This document shows, in pieces, positions 25,287 through 33,322 of a stretch of 64,000 bases of DNA. Source of the stretch: Bacteroidota bacterium (lineage in GTDB: Bacteria > Bacteroidota > Ignavibacteria > Ignavibacteriales > Melioribacteraceae); contig JAEWUC010000007.1 in NCBI GenBank assembly GCA_023397505.1, positions 186,001 through 250,000 on the forward strand, read 5' to 3'. Each line of letters opens with the position of its first letter. Position 1 is the first letter of the stretch. The notes under the pieces were generated by a model. That model was not told where the DNA came from. It saw only the letters and a list, made by a program, of their open reading frames with translations, and made no database searches. A program made the translations under genes and the position numbers.

Positions 25287-26549
25287 TTATTTATTCGGGA
25301 AGAAAATTTTATTGTATATATACATTAAAATTGTTGCAAGAATTCCAACACCCATCATAACTAAAAAGATTATTGTAGGGTTGTTGGCGTTTGTTGCATA
25401 AGTCTGGTAGAGCCATCCGCCGAACGGATCGCCTGCAAACCTCGCAATTGCAATCGGTAAAAATGCATATCCTTGAAACAAACCTTGTTGACCGGGAGGC
25501 GCAATTTCAGAAATGTATTCGTAATATCGCGGCGCTTGAATCATTTCACCAATAGCAAAGGCAACAATTCCCGCTGCGATTGTAATTATACTAGGATGAA
25601 TAGCGATGATAACCCAAATCAAACTTGATAGTGCAAACCCCATAAGTATGGCTTTATGGGTGGGGAGATTTTTTGTCAATCGATTTAACGGAATCTGAAA
25701 AAGAATAATTGCACCTGCCCCGGACCATGATTGTAAAATTTCGTAAGGAGCATTTTTATCAATAAAATCGGTTACATAATATGGAACGATTATAAATTCC
25801 TGCCAGAATATTATCCAGTACAATGAATAGATTAATAGAAAAATCATGAACCGGTAATTTGTAAGAACAACAAAAAGATTCTGGATTTTTTTCCCGAGTG
25901 TTTCAACAATTTCATCTTTCTCATTTTTAACTTCCTTATATAAGAAGAAATTCACAATCAACATTGCAAGACAACTAACAGCGGAAACAAGATAAACAAA
26001 TTCATTGCCGAATTGATCGCGGACGAAATAAGCTATTGTAGGACCAATCATAGCGCCAGCGTTTACTAACCAATAATAAATCGCAAAGCCAAGCGATTTT
26101 GTTTCTTTGTTTGATGCGACGGCAACTGTACCGAGTACCGATGGCTTAATAAATGAACCGCCAAATGCAGTGAAAACTAAGAATAAAAGAAGAAGCCAAT
26201 AATTCGGTTCGGTTCCGTAAATACCTGAAAAAATACTCATGCCCATCGAGCCGATTAAAAAATATCCAATTGCTAAAATTGAAAAAGCAACATTGAATGC
26301 TTTTTTAAATCCCCATTTGTCAGCGAGAGTGCCGGCTAAGATTGGAAGTAAATAAATTAGTCCGCCGAATAAACCGGATAATTGTCCCGCTTCCGATTCC
26401 GAAAATCCAAGTCCGTTACGGAGATAAATCATAAAAACAATTTGTTGCCCGTAATATGCAAGCCGTTCAAACAACTCCATAAAATTTGCAACCCAAAACG
26501 AAGAATGAAAACCGTCTTTTAATTTTTGGATACTGCTCGATATGCTCAT
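25287..26549 (-). CDS. MFS transporter, POT (peptide)-like
   Basis: A 420-residue polytopic membrane protein with about 12 helices. The first helix contains NFMELFERLAYYG (about 22-34), related to the ERF-S-YYG motif of proton-dependent oligopeptide transporters, and LADKWGFKKA (about 76-85) is an MFS loop 2-3 motif. A di- or tripeptide substrate is plausible but the exact POT signature is not complete, so only the superfamily is firm. It converges with wbpE and is divergent from the epimerase gene. Confidence 0.8.
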   Translation of the reverse strand: MSISSSIQKLKDGFHSSFWVANFMELFERLAYYGQQIVFMIYLRNGLGFSESEAGQLSGLFGGLIYLLPILAGTLADKWGFKKAFNVAFSILAIGYFLIGSMGMSIFSGIYGTEPNYWLLLLFLVFTAFGGSFIKPSVLGTVAVASNKETKSLGFAIYYWLVNAGAMIGPTIAYFVRDQFGNEFVYLVSAVSCLAMLIVNFFLYKEVKNEKDEIVETLGKKIQNLFVVLTNYRFMIFLLIYSLYWIIFWQEFIIVPYYVTDFIDKNAPYEILQSWSGAGAIILFQIPLNRLTKNLPTHKAILMGFALSSLIWVIIAIHPSIITIAAGIVAFAIGEMIQAPRYYEYISEIAPPGQQGLFQGYAFLPIAIARFAGDPFGGWLYQTYATNANNPTIIFLVMMGVGILATILMYIYNKIFFPNK

Positions 26550-26712
26550 TCAATCCTCAATGTTCTGAAAAGGTTGCGGCAAAATAAATACGTAGTCGTT
26601 TAAAAGCATCTTTAATTTTTTATAAATATAAAAATCTATGGATGGAGAAATTTCTTCTTCGCTTTTATGTTTACATCTCTTTAGTTTTGTACGGAAAATT
26701 AAAAAGGGATTT

Positions 26713-27645
26713 ATGGCAAAATTAAAAGTTGTTGTAACTGGCGGTGCGGGGTTTATAGGCAGTCATGTTGTCGAACATTGGCTTAATGAAGGAGCGGAAG
26801 TTCATATAATTGATAATTTACGTTCCGGTTTTTTATCAAATGTTAAACTATTCCCCGAAGCAATATTTCATAATATAAGCGTAACTGAACGCGATAAAGT
26901 ATTTAAGGTTTTAGAAGGGACAGATTATGTACACCATTTAGCAGCATTAATATCTGTACCGGAATCCGTTGAAAAACCAAAAGAATGTGTAGATATAAAT
27001 ATAAACGGTTTGTTGAATGTATTGGATGCTTCGAAAGAATTTGGAGTGAAAAAAATCGTTTTCAGCAGTTCAGCGGCGGTTTATGGCGATAATCCGATAT
27101 CACCTAAAACCATAGATATGAAACCCCAACCGAAATCTCCGTATGGCATTACCAAACTTGACGGCGAGTATTATCTCCAGATGTATCATGATATTTGTGA
27201 TATTGGTGCGGTATCATTGAGATATTTTAATGTATTCGGACCGAGACAGGATCCCAAAAGTCAGTATGCTGCAGCAATTCCAATTTTTATTGAACGCGCT
27301 GTTAAAAATGAACCAATAATTATTTACGGCGACGGTCAGCAAACAAGAGATTTTATTTACGTGAAAGATGTAGTTAAGTTAAATGTTTTAGCAGCAACCA
27401 ATAAAAATGTAAATGGTGTATTCAATGTAGGACTTGGCAAATCAATTTCAATAAATGATATTGCTTTAGAAATAATTAAAAGGACAAGTAGTAAAAGTGA
27501 AATAATTTACAAAGATGAGAGAGCGGGGGATATTAAACATAGTCTTGCATCAATAAACGAAACAAAAGAGCAATTTAGTTTTTCAGCAGATTTTTCTTTA
27601 GCCGATGGATTAGAAGAGACGATTAAATATTTTACCAGTATTTAA
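26713..27645 (+). CDS. NAD-dependent UDP-sugar 4-epimerase-like SDR
   Basis: A 310-residue extended SDR. The start, ATG at 26713, gives MAKLKVVVTGGAGFIGSH with the NAD-binding motif at 10-18; an upstream in-frame ATG at 26638 adds 25 residues without homology. Catalytic residues are in SSSAAVYG and Tyr144/Lys148 (YGITK). It resembles WbpP/GalE-type epimerases acting on UDP-glucose or UDP-N-acetylglucosamine. Together with the nearby wbpBDE-like genes it probably supplies sugars for a surface polysaccharide, but the substrate is not certain. Confidence 0.88.
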   Translation: MAKLKVVVTGGAGFIGSHVVEHWLNEGAEVHIIDNLRSGFLSNVKLFPEAIFHNISVTERDKVFKVLEGTDYVHHLAALISVPESVEKPKECVDININGLLNVLDASKEFGVKKIVFSSSAAVYGDNPISPKTIDMKPQPKSPYGITKLDGEYYLQMYHDICDIGAVSLRYFNVFGPRQDPKSQYAAAIPIFIERAVKNEPIIIYGDGQQTRDFIYVKDVVKLNVLAATNKNVNGVFNVGLGKSISINDIALEIIKRTSSKSEIIYKDERAGDIKHSLASINETKEQFSFSADFSLADGLEETIKYFTSI

Positions 27646-27660
27646 ATAGGTTAAATGTTA

Positions 27661-27692
27661 TTTGCATTCGTTTTATTAAAAAAGTATTTTTG
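27661..27692 (+). promoter_or_regulatory. Bacteroidota-type promoter of tRNA(CAU)
   Basis: TTTG (27661-27664), 20-nt spacer, TATTTTTG (27685-27692), matching the -33 TTTG and -7 TAnnTTTG consensus. The -7 box ends 15 bp before the tRNA. Confidence 0.7.
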
Positions 27693-27707
27693 ACCTCGCA
27701 ATTTTAA

Positions 27708-27781
27708 GGGCTCATAGCTCAGTTGGTTAGAGCAGCTGACTCATAATCAGCGGGTCGGAGGTTCAAGTCCTTCTGGGCCCA
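27708..27781 (+). tRNA. tRNA with CAU anticodon (Ile2 or elongator Met)
   Basis: A 74-nt cloverleaf: acceptor GGGCTCA pairs with TGGGCCC, D-loop GCTCAGTTGGTTAGAGC, anticodon stem CTGAC/ATCAG region with loop CTCATAA, T-arm GGTTCAAGTCC. The anticodon is CAU. The loop context ACTCATAATC and the C4-G69 pair fit tRNA-Ile2, which needs lysidine modification, but an elongator tRNA-Met cannot be excluded. The initiator type is unlikely, since the first pair G-C is intact. The 3' CCA is not encoded. Confidence 0.93.
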
Positions 27782-27785
27782 CTCC

Positions 27786-27820
27786 AAAACCCCAATAACA
27801 AATCGTTTTTGGGGTTTTTT
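27786..27820 (+). terminator. Intrinsic terminator after tRNA(CAU)
   Basis: AAAACCCCAA (27786-27795) pairs with TTGGGGTTTT (27809-27818), followed by a T-run to 27820. It lies 5 bp past the tRNA. Confidence 0.8.
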
Positions 27821-27876
27821 GTCTTGGTATTTGTAGCCTAATTTTTAGTAAACTGTGAAAAATCTCTTGATCGAAT

Positions 27877-29562
27877 TTAATGGGCGGGAAAACTATAGGG
27901 TATCTTGAAAGTAAATTTTGAACCTACACCGTATGTACTTTCTACTGATATTTCGCCACCAAGCATATTTACAAATTCTTTACATATTGCAAGACCCAAG
28001 CCATTGCCGTATTGAGGCGTGTTCATATCCTGCAACGATACGAAAGGATTAAAAATAGTTTCAACCTTATCGGCGGGTATTCCTATTCCCGTATCTTCAA
28101 CGGTAGTTATCAATTCAAATTCATGTTCGGATTTTTTTGAATTGTCCACAAAAATTTTAATCGAACCTTTTTGCGTAAACTTAATTGCATTTGCAACTAA
28201 GTTTGTTACAATTTGTCTGTATTTAATAACATCTGAATAAACATTATGTTCAATAATATTCTGTAAATTCAATGAAAGTTTAATTCCTTTATTCAATGCC
28301 AACGGTGAAAGAAGATGAACAATGCTTTCCAACTCTTCGTTAAGTGTAAAAAGACTGAACTCGGTATCAAGATTGCCGGTATCAATTTTCGAATAATCAA
28401 TAAAATTATTAATTGTATTTAATAAACTGTGCGCTGCTGTTTTAACTGCGCGGGAATAATTCTTAATTTCATCAACCGATTTTAGATAGTTATCCTCCAG
28501 CATTTCATGATAAATCAGAATGGAGTTTAATGGAGTTCTTACCTCGTGATTTATCTTTGCAAGCAATTGAATCTTTTTATTTTTGTCCTCAATAGATTTC
28601 TGTGCAAGCAATTCTTTTTCTTTGATCTCTTTTAATAATTTTTCGGTAGCTTCGTTTTGTTCCTTAATTGCAAGTACTTCCGTTGTTTCGTCTTTAATGG
28701 TAAAATCTATATTCTTATCACCTTTGGCATTGTATTTAACTTCACCTATAATTCTTAGATAAAATACTCGATTGTTTCCATCTGAATAATCAATAGTAAA
28801 TTCAAGTTGATTCTTTTCCGATGATTTCAATAACAAAAAATGTTCTTTAAATGAATTGCTTTCAAATAGAGTTAATAGATTATTATTATCTTTTTTTATT
28901 TTTAGAAGAGAATATAAAAATTGATTGCCGGTTAAAATGTTACCATCCAAATCTGTTCTGCAAATTCCAATCGGAACGTTATTGAATATATAATTAATCT
29001 CTTCTGTTTTTGATTTGTACGAATTCCTAATCTTATAATTGATAGCGCTGACAGCAATGCTCAATAAACTGATAAGGCATACAAAAATTGTAATTGAAAG
29101 AATATTTGGCAAAAGAAAGAAATTAGGGTCGTTAAAAATAATTGAGCAAGCAAAAAGAATGTTGTAATAGATCGCTACAATAATTTGATTTGTTACTTCC
29201 CAACTGAATACAAGTGCTGTTGTAAAAATTAATAAAGAGAGAATTTGAGAATTAATAAAAAGCGTATCGGGCAATTTGTAAATTGTATAAACAAATGAAC
29301 CGATTAACGATATAATAAGAAGATGAACCTGAAAAGTTGAAAATGCCCTTGTGGTTTTTCTAAAAGATAAAAGAAAAATGCTAAATGATATTATCGTAAA
29401 TATTACCCTTGCCAAATAAATATCTATTGCAAAATTTTGGAAAAAAGAAATCTCAAATAAGAGAGACCAACTTCCAGCAATTACTGAAATAGCCGACGAT
29501 ATTCTTAACGCTTTTGAAGTCTCATCGTCACTTATCATATTTTTTGAACTTATTTCAAACAT
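27877..29562 (-). CDS. Membrane-bound sensor histidine kinase with PAS domain
   Basis: A 561-residue sensor kinase. There are six or so hydrophobic segments (about 22-180), a PAS-type domain (about 185-295), a coiled-coil linker, a HisKA domain with His339 in KINHEVRTPLN, and an HATPase domain (about 435-560) with N-box NLVANAIKF, G1 DTGIGI and G2 NGLGLAI. It should autophosphorylate His339 and pass the phosphate to a response regulator, but none is encoded nearby, so this is an orphan. The signal is unknown; the sensor part has no periplasmic domain, suggesting membrane or cytosolic sensing. Confidence 0.92.
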   Translation of the reverse strand: MFEISSKNMISDDETSKALRISSAISVIAGSWSLLFEISFFQNFAIDIYLARVIFTIISFSIFLLSFRKTTRAFSTFQVHLLIISLIGSFVYTIYKLPDTLFINSQILSLLIFTTALVFSWEVTNQIIVAIYYNILFACSIIFNDPNFFLLPNILSITIFVCLISLLSIAVSAINYKIRNSYKSKTEEINYIFNNVPIGICRTDLDGNILTGNQFLYSLLKIKKDNNNLLTLFESNSFKEHFLLLKSSEKNQLEFTIDYSDGNNRVFYLRIIGEVKYNAKGDKNIDFTIKDETTEVLAIKEQNEATEKLLKEIKEKELLAQKSIEDKNKKIQLLAKINHEVRTPLNSILIYHEMLEDNYLKSVDEIKNYSRAVKTAAHSLLNTINNFIDYSKIDTGNLDTEFSLFTLNEELESIVHLLSPLALNKGIKLSLNLQNIIEHNVYSDVIKYRQIVTNLVANAIKFTQKGSIKIFVDNSKKSEHEFELITTVEDTGIGIPADKVETIFNPFVSLQDMNTPQYGNGLGLAICKEFVNMLGGEISVESTYGVGSKFTFKIPYSFPAH

Positions 29563-29811
29563 TTGGTGCTATTAAATTAAAATTGATAATATCAACACTA
29601 AATTATAAATCAAATTATATTTAAAAGACAATATTTTATTTCGGATTGATAAAGAAACTTAATAGAGAATTAGCCTCGATGATGAAGATTAATAACATAG
29701 ATAACTACCGTTTAACATATTAGTAACTGTGAAGTATTAAAAGTGTCTTGAAACCATTAATCTTACAAAATCAGATTTATCAACAATATTGTAATGAAAT
29801 TATAATATTTA

Positions 29812-29843
29812 TTGCGGGAAATTGGAAAAAAGGTTTATATTTG
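29812..29843 (+). promoter_or_regulatory. Bacteroidota-type promoter of tRNA-Leu
   Basis: TTG (29812-29814), 21-nt spacer, TATATTTG (29836-29843), 11 bp before the tRNA. The rest of the 292-bp gap to the histidine kinase start is AT-rich with no recognisable gene. Confidence 0.65.
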
Positions 29844-29854
29844 CACTCAATTTT

Positions 29855-29940
29855 GCCGGGGTGGCGGAATTGGTAGACGCACAGGACTTAAAATCCTGTG
29901 GGTGTTAGCACCCGTGCCGGTTCGAGTCCGGCCCTCGGTA
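29855..29940 (+). tRNA. tRNA-Leu (UAA)
   Basis: An 86-nt class II tRNA. Acceptor GCCGGGG pairs with CCTCGGT, with the A discriminator at 29940. The D-arm is GGCGGAATTGGTAGACGC, the anticodon loop CTTAAAA gives UAA, and a long variable arm GGGTGTTAGCACCC precedes the T-arm GGTTCGAGTCC. The long variable arm and the UAA anticodon are diagnostic for leucine. The CCA end is not encoded. Confidence 0.97.
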
Positions 29941-29953
29941 CAAATTGTTAACA

Positions 29954-29992
29954 GCAAATTCGATTTATATTAGAATTTGCTTTTTGTTTTTT
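29954..29992 (+). terminator. Terminator between tRNA-Leu and tRNA-Val
   Basis: GCAAATTC (29954-29961) pairs with GAATTTGC (29973-29980), followed by TTTTTGTTTTTT (29981-29992). Read-through or a second promoter must serve tRNA-Val; I see no clear TAnnTTTG box in between. Confidence 0.75.
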
Positions 29993-30007
29993 GGGTATTC
30001 TGGATTC

Positions 30008-30081
30008 GGGTTCTTAGCTCAGTTGGTTAGAGCGTCTGCTTGACGTGCAGAAGGTCATAGGTTCGAATCCTATAGAACCCA
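30008..30081 (+). tRNA. tRNA-Val (GAC)
   Basis: A 74-nt cloverleaf: acceptor GGGTTCT pairs with AGAACCC, D-arm GCTCAGTTGGTTAGAGC, anticodon stem TCTGC/GCAGA with loop TTGACGT giving GAC, and T-arm ATAGGTTCGAATCCTAT. No CCA is encoded (CAAAA follows). Confidence 0.97.
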
Positions 30082-30198
30082 CAAAAATGTTTTTGGTTCT
30101 TCGGATCGAAAAAATATTTGTTTTCTCGAAGGATTTTTTTTTGATTAATAATGTTGAACCAATAATTGCCGGAGTTTTCTCCGTTTCTTAAAGAGATT

Positions 30199-32130
30199 AT
30201 GGAACAGATAAAAATAAAATTTCCTGATGGATCGGTTAAAGATTTTGACAAAGGAATTACTCCTTTCGAAGTTGCTCAGAAAATTTCAAACCGTTTAGCT
30301 GATGATGCTTTGATTGCCAAAGTTAACGGAATTGTTCGCGATCTTTCAACTAAGTTAAATGACGATGTTGATTTAGAAATATTGACCTTTGAAAGCGAAG
30401 AGGGAAAATCAACTTATTGGCATTCTACTTCTCATTTGATGGCTCATGCTGTTCAATCAATTTATCCCGAAGCAAAATTCGGAGTGGGTCCTGCAATTGA
30501 TGCCGGATTTTATTACGATATTGATATTAATTCTGCATTGACTGAAGAGGATCTTGTTAAGATTGAAAACAAGATGATGGAAATTTCTAAACAGAAAAAT
30601 CCGTTCAAGAGAACTGAACTTTCTAAAAGCGATGCTCTGAAATTTTTTGAGAACAAAGGTGATAATTACAAACTTGAAATCATCAGCGAACTTGATGAAG
30701 AGAATGTTAAGATAAGTATTTACGACGAAGGCGAGTTTACCGATTTATGTACAGGTCCACATGTTCCCGATGTTGGTAAAATCAAATATGTAAAATTATT
30801 AACAGTATCCGGTTCGTACTGGCGAGGTGATGAGCACAATAAAAGAATGCAAAGAATCTACGGCATTTCTTTCCCCAAGAAAAAAATGCTTGATGATTAT
30901 CTTTTGTTTTTAGAAGAAGCAAAGAAACGTGATCATAGAAAAATCGGCAAAGCACTAGATCTTTTCAGCATCCACGAAGAGGCAGGGGCGGGATTAATTT
31001 ATTGGCATCCGAAAGGCGCTCGCATTCGAAATACAATCGAAACGTTCTGGCGCCAAGAACATCTTGATAATGGCTACGAACTTTTATATTCGCCACATAT
31101 GGGTAAAAGCTGGTTGTGGGAAACAAGCGGTCATCTTGGTTTCTATAAAGATAGTATGTATTCGCCGATGAAAATTGATGAACAAGATTATTATGTTAAG
31201 CCGATGAACTGCCCATTCCACATAATGATTTATAAATCTCAATTGCGTTCTTATAGAGATTTACCTTTGCGCTGGGCGGAACTTGGTACAGTTTATCGTT
31301 ATGAAAAAAGCGGTGTACTTCATGGGCTGCTTCGCGTACGCGGATTCACACAGGATGATGCTCACATATTCTGTACTCATGAACAAATGGAAGATGAGAT
31401 TATTGAAGTAGTAAGATTTTCACGTCATATGTTAAAATCATTTGGCTTTGAAGAACTCGCATTTTATGTCGCTACTAAACCGGAAGGTTCAGTCGGTGAT
31501 GATGAAACATGGGAAAGGGCTACAGCATCATTAAAACATGCACTAGAAAAAGAAAATTTGAAATATGAAATGGATGAAGGCGGCGGAGCTTTTTACGGTC
31601 CGAAGATCGACATCAAAATAAAAGATGCACTAAACCGCGAATGGCAGTTAAGCACAGTTCAATTCGATTTTAATCTTCCGCAGCGTTTCGAAATGAAATA
31701 TATCGGTGAAGATGGAAAAGAACATCAGCCGTTTATGGTTCACCGCGCGTTGCTTGGTTCTATTGAACGTTTTATGGGTATTTTAATTGAACATTACGCA
31801 GGTGCATTTCCTACTTGGTTAGCGCCGGTTCAAGCAGCTGTTGTTCCCGTTTCTCAAAATTACTTTGAATACGGTAAACAAGTTGCGGATGAACTTAAAA
31901 AGAATAATATTATTGTTGAACTCGATGCGCGTAACGAAAAAATAGGTTATAAAATACGCGATTGGGAAACTCAAAAAGTACCATATATGTTAATAGTTGG
32001 TGAAAAAGAAAAAGAAAGCGGTAATGTATCTGTACGTCAGCACAAAGTTGGCGATAAAGGAAGCGTTTCATTGCAACAATTTATTGAACAAGTTCTAAAC
32101 GAAGCAAAGAACAGAATTAATCATATTTAA
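30199..32130 (+). CDS. thrS: Threonyl-tRNA synthetase
   Basis: Charges tRNA-Thr. The 643-residue protein has an N-terminal TGS domain (about 1-62, MEQIKIKFPDGS), an editing domain with the HSTSHLMAHAV motif (about 73-83), and a class II catalytic core with zinc ligands including the Cys of PMNCPFH, followed by an anticodon-binding domain. Start ATG at 30199 is preceded by AAAGAG; a TTG at 30166 would add 11 residues without homology. No T-box leader is seen upstream. It heads thrS-infC-rpmI-rplT, with infC 11 bp downstream. Confidence 0.98.
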   Translation: MEQIKIKFPDGSVKDFDKGITPFEVAQKISNRLADDALIAKVNGIVRDLSTKLNDDVDLEILTFESEEGKSTYWHSTSHLMAHAVQSIYPEAKFGVGPAIDAGFYYDIDINSALTEEDLVKIENKMMEISKQKNPFKRTELSKSDALKFFENKGDNYKLEIISELDEENVKISIYDEGEFTDLCTGPHVPDVGKIKYVKLLTVSGSYWRGDEHNKRMQRIYGISFPKKKMLDDYLLFLEEAKKRDHRKIGKALDLFSIHEEAGAGLIYWHPKGARIRNTIETFWRQEHLDNGYELLYSPHMGKSWLWETSGHLGFYKDSMYSPMKIDEQDYYVKPMNCPFHIMIYKSQLRSYRDLPLRWAELGTVYRYEKSGVLHGLLRVRGFTQDDAHIFCTHEQMEDEIIEVVRFSRHMLKSFGFEELAFYVATKPEGSVGDDETWERATASLKHALEKENLKYEMDEGGGAFYGPKIDIKIKDALNREWQLSTVQFDFNLPQRFEMKYIGEDGKEHQPFMVHRALLGSIERFMGILIEHYAGAFPTWLAPVQAAVVPVSQNYFEYGKQVADELKKNNIIVELDARNEKIGYKIRDWETQKVPYMLIVGEKEKESGNVSVRQHKVGDKGSVSLQQFIEQVLNEAKNRINHI

Positions 32131-32141
32131 CGAGGTTATAT

Positions 32142-32669
32142 ATTACTCAAGTAAAGCACAGAGTCAATCAGGAAATTAGAATTCCTGAAGTAAGACTTAT
32201 AGGCGCAAACGGCGAACAGATTGGAATTGTTACTTCTCGTGAAGCTTTAAAAAAAGCCGAAGAAGCAGGAATGGATTTAGTTGAAATTGCACCGCAAGCA
32301 ACTCCACCAGTTTGTAGAATTATTGATTACGGAAAGTTTGTTTACGAACAACAGAAGAGAGAAAAACTTCAAAAGAAAAATCAGGCGGTTAGTGTTTTAA
32401 AAGAAATCCGGCTGCATCCCAACACGGATACACACGATTTCGATTTTAAAGCACGCCATGCGGCAAATTTTCTTGAAGAAGGAGATAAAGTAAAAGTTTC
32501 TGTTATTTTTAAAGGCAGGGAGTTAGCATATACTGAACTTGGAGAAAATCTTTTGAGGAAATTTCTTGAAAGATTGGATGATGTAGCTAAAGTAGAACAA
32601 GAACCAAAATTTGAAGGCAGAGCGATGCATGCCATTCTTGCACCGCAAAAAGGAAAAAAGAAAAAATAG
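32142..32669 (+). CDS. infC: Translation initiation factor IF-3, ATT start
   Basis: The frame is open back to an ATT at 32142, giving 175 residues starting ITQVKHRVNQEIRIPEVRLIG, which is the normal IF-3 N-terminus. No ATG, GTG or TTG exists until 32271, which would delete the N-terminal 43 residues. GAGG at 32132-32135 lies 6 nt before the ATT. In Escherichia coli infC also starts with ATT, and IF-3 discriminates against this codon to limit its own synthesis; the same control is likely here. Both IF-3 domains are present: N domain (MDLVEIAPQATPPVCRIIDYGKF) and C domain (VKVSVIFKGRELAY). It prevents 50S joining and checks the start codon. Confidence 0.95.
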   Translation: MTQVKHRVNQEIRIPEVRLIGANGEQIGIVTSREALKKAEEAGMDLVEIAPQATPPVCRIIDYGKFVYEQQKREKLQKKNQAVSVLKEIRLHPNTDTHDFDFKARHAANFLEEGDKVKVSVIFKGRELAYTELGENLLRKFLERLDDVAKVEQEPKFEGRAMHAILAPQKGKKKK

Positions 32670-32681
32670 ATAGGTGAAGTA

Positions 32682-32873
32682 ATGCCCAAAATGAAAAGTA
32701 ATCGCGGAGCCGTAAAATCTTTTGCAAAAACAGGTTCTGGAAAGATCAAAAGAAAAAAAGCTTTTAAGTCACACATTCTCACTTCAAAATCCACAAAGAG
32801 AAAAAGAGGATTGAGATCTCCGTCCTATGTTTCCGATGCGGATTCGAAGCGGGTTAGTAAAATGATTCAATAA
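32682..32873 (+). CDS. rpmI: 50S ribosomal protein bL35
   Basis: A 63-residue basic ribosomal protein of the large subunit. MPKMKSNRGAVKSFAKTGSGKIKRKKAFKSH is the typical N-terminus, and it sits between infC and rplT as in most bacteria, 12 bp after infC. Start ATG at 32682 with AGGTGAAG. Confidence 0.98.
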   Translation: MPKMKSNRGAVKSFAKTGSGKIKRKKAFKSHILTSKSTKRKRGLRSPSYVSDADSKRVSKMIQ

Positions 32874-32885
32874 TGGAGAACAATA

Positions 32886-33233
32886 ATGCCTAGATCAGTA
32901 AATCATGCTGCGTCGAAAAGCAGACGCAAAAAAATCATGAAAATGGCGAAGGGCTACTGGGGTGCCCGGAGCAAGGTTTATACCGTTGCTAAAACTCACG
33001 TGGAAAAAGGTCTTGTTCATGCTTACAGAGACCGCAAACTTAAAAAGAGAGAATACCGCTCGCTTTGGATTGTTAGGATAAATGCAGCAGCTCGAGCAAA
33101 CGGAACAACTTATTCTCGTTTAATTAATTTACTCGAGAAAAAGGGAATCGACATCAACAGAAAATTACTTGCTTCAATGGCTGTAGAAAATCCGCAAGCT
33201 TTTGCTGATGTTGTAAAATTCGTAATGAACTAA
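32886..33233 (+). CDS. rplT: 50S ribosomal protein bL20
   Basis: A 115-residue protein needed early in 50S assembly. It starts MPRSVNHAASKSRRKKIMKMAKGYWGARSK, the long basic helix that binds 23S rRNA, and ends in the globular domain. In many bacteria L20 represses the infC-rpmI-rplT operon by binding its mRNA; I could not identify such a site in the short thrS-infC gap. A strong terminator follows the gene. Confidence 0.98.
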   Translation: MPRSVNHAASKSRRKKIMKMAKGYWGARSKVYTVAKTHVEKGLVHAYRDRKLKKREYRSLWIVRINAAARANGTTYSRLINLLEKKGIDINRKLLASMAVENPQAFADVVKFVMN

Positions 33234-33239
33234 TATTTA

Positions 33240-33284
33240 TCCCTCCCGAAATTATTTCAAAAAGTTTCGGGAGGGAATTTTTTT
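33240..33284 (+). terminator. Strong terminator after rplT
   Basis: 12-bp stem TCCCTCCCGAAA (33240-33251) with TTTCGGGAGGGA (33265-33276), 13-nt loop, and a T-run at 33278-33284. It closes the thrS-infC-rpmI-rplT operon. Confidence 0.95.
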
Positions 33285-33289
33285 AAACT

Positions 33290-33309
33290 TGCCTGCTTAC
33301 AGGCGGGCT
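33290..33309. repeat. GC-rich short palindrome before pheS
   Basis: GCCTG (33291-33295) pairs with CAGGC (33300-33304) in a GC-rich context followed by GGGCTATCGGGA. It lies in the 5' leader of pheS and may be part of a dispersed repeat. Confidence 0.35.
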
Positions 33310-33322
33310 ATCGGGATTTAAA

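Noticed and set aside
30082..30198. T-box or riboswitch leader before thrS
   Set aside because: The 117-bp leader shows no T-box sequence and no strong hairpins; too short for a T-box.
30027..30251. A 74-residue minus-strand frame across tRNA-Val
   Set aside because: Its end is the antisense of the tRNA (RIRTYDLL-type peptide), a well-known artefact; it also covers the thrS start.
32271..32669. A 132-residue IF-3 starting at ATG 32271
   Set aside because: It would lack a conserved part of the N-terminal domain that is clearly encoded upstream in the same frame.
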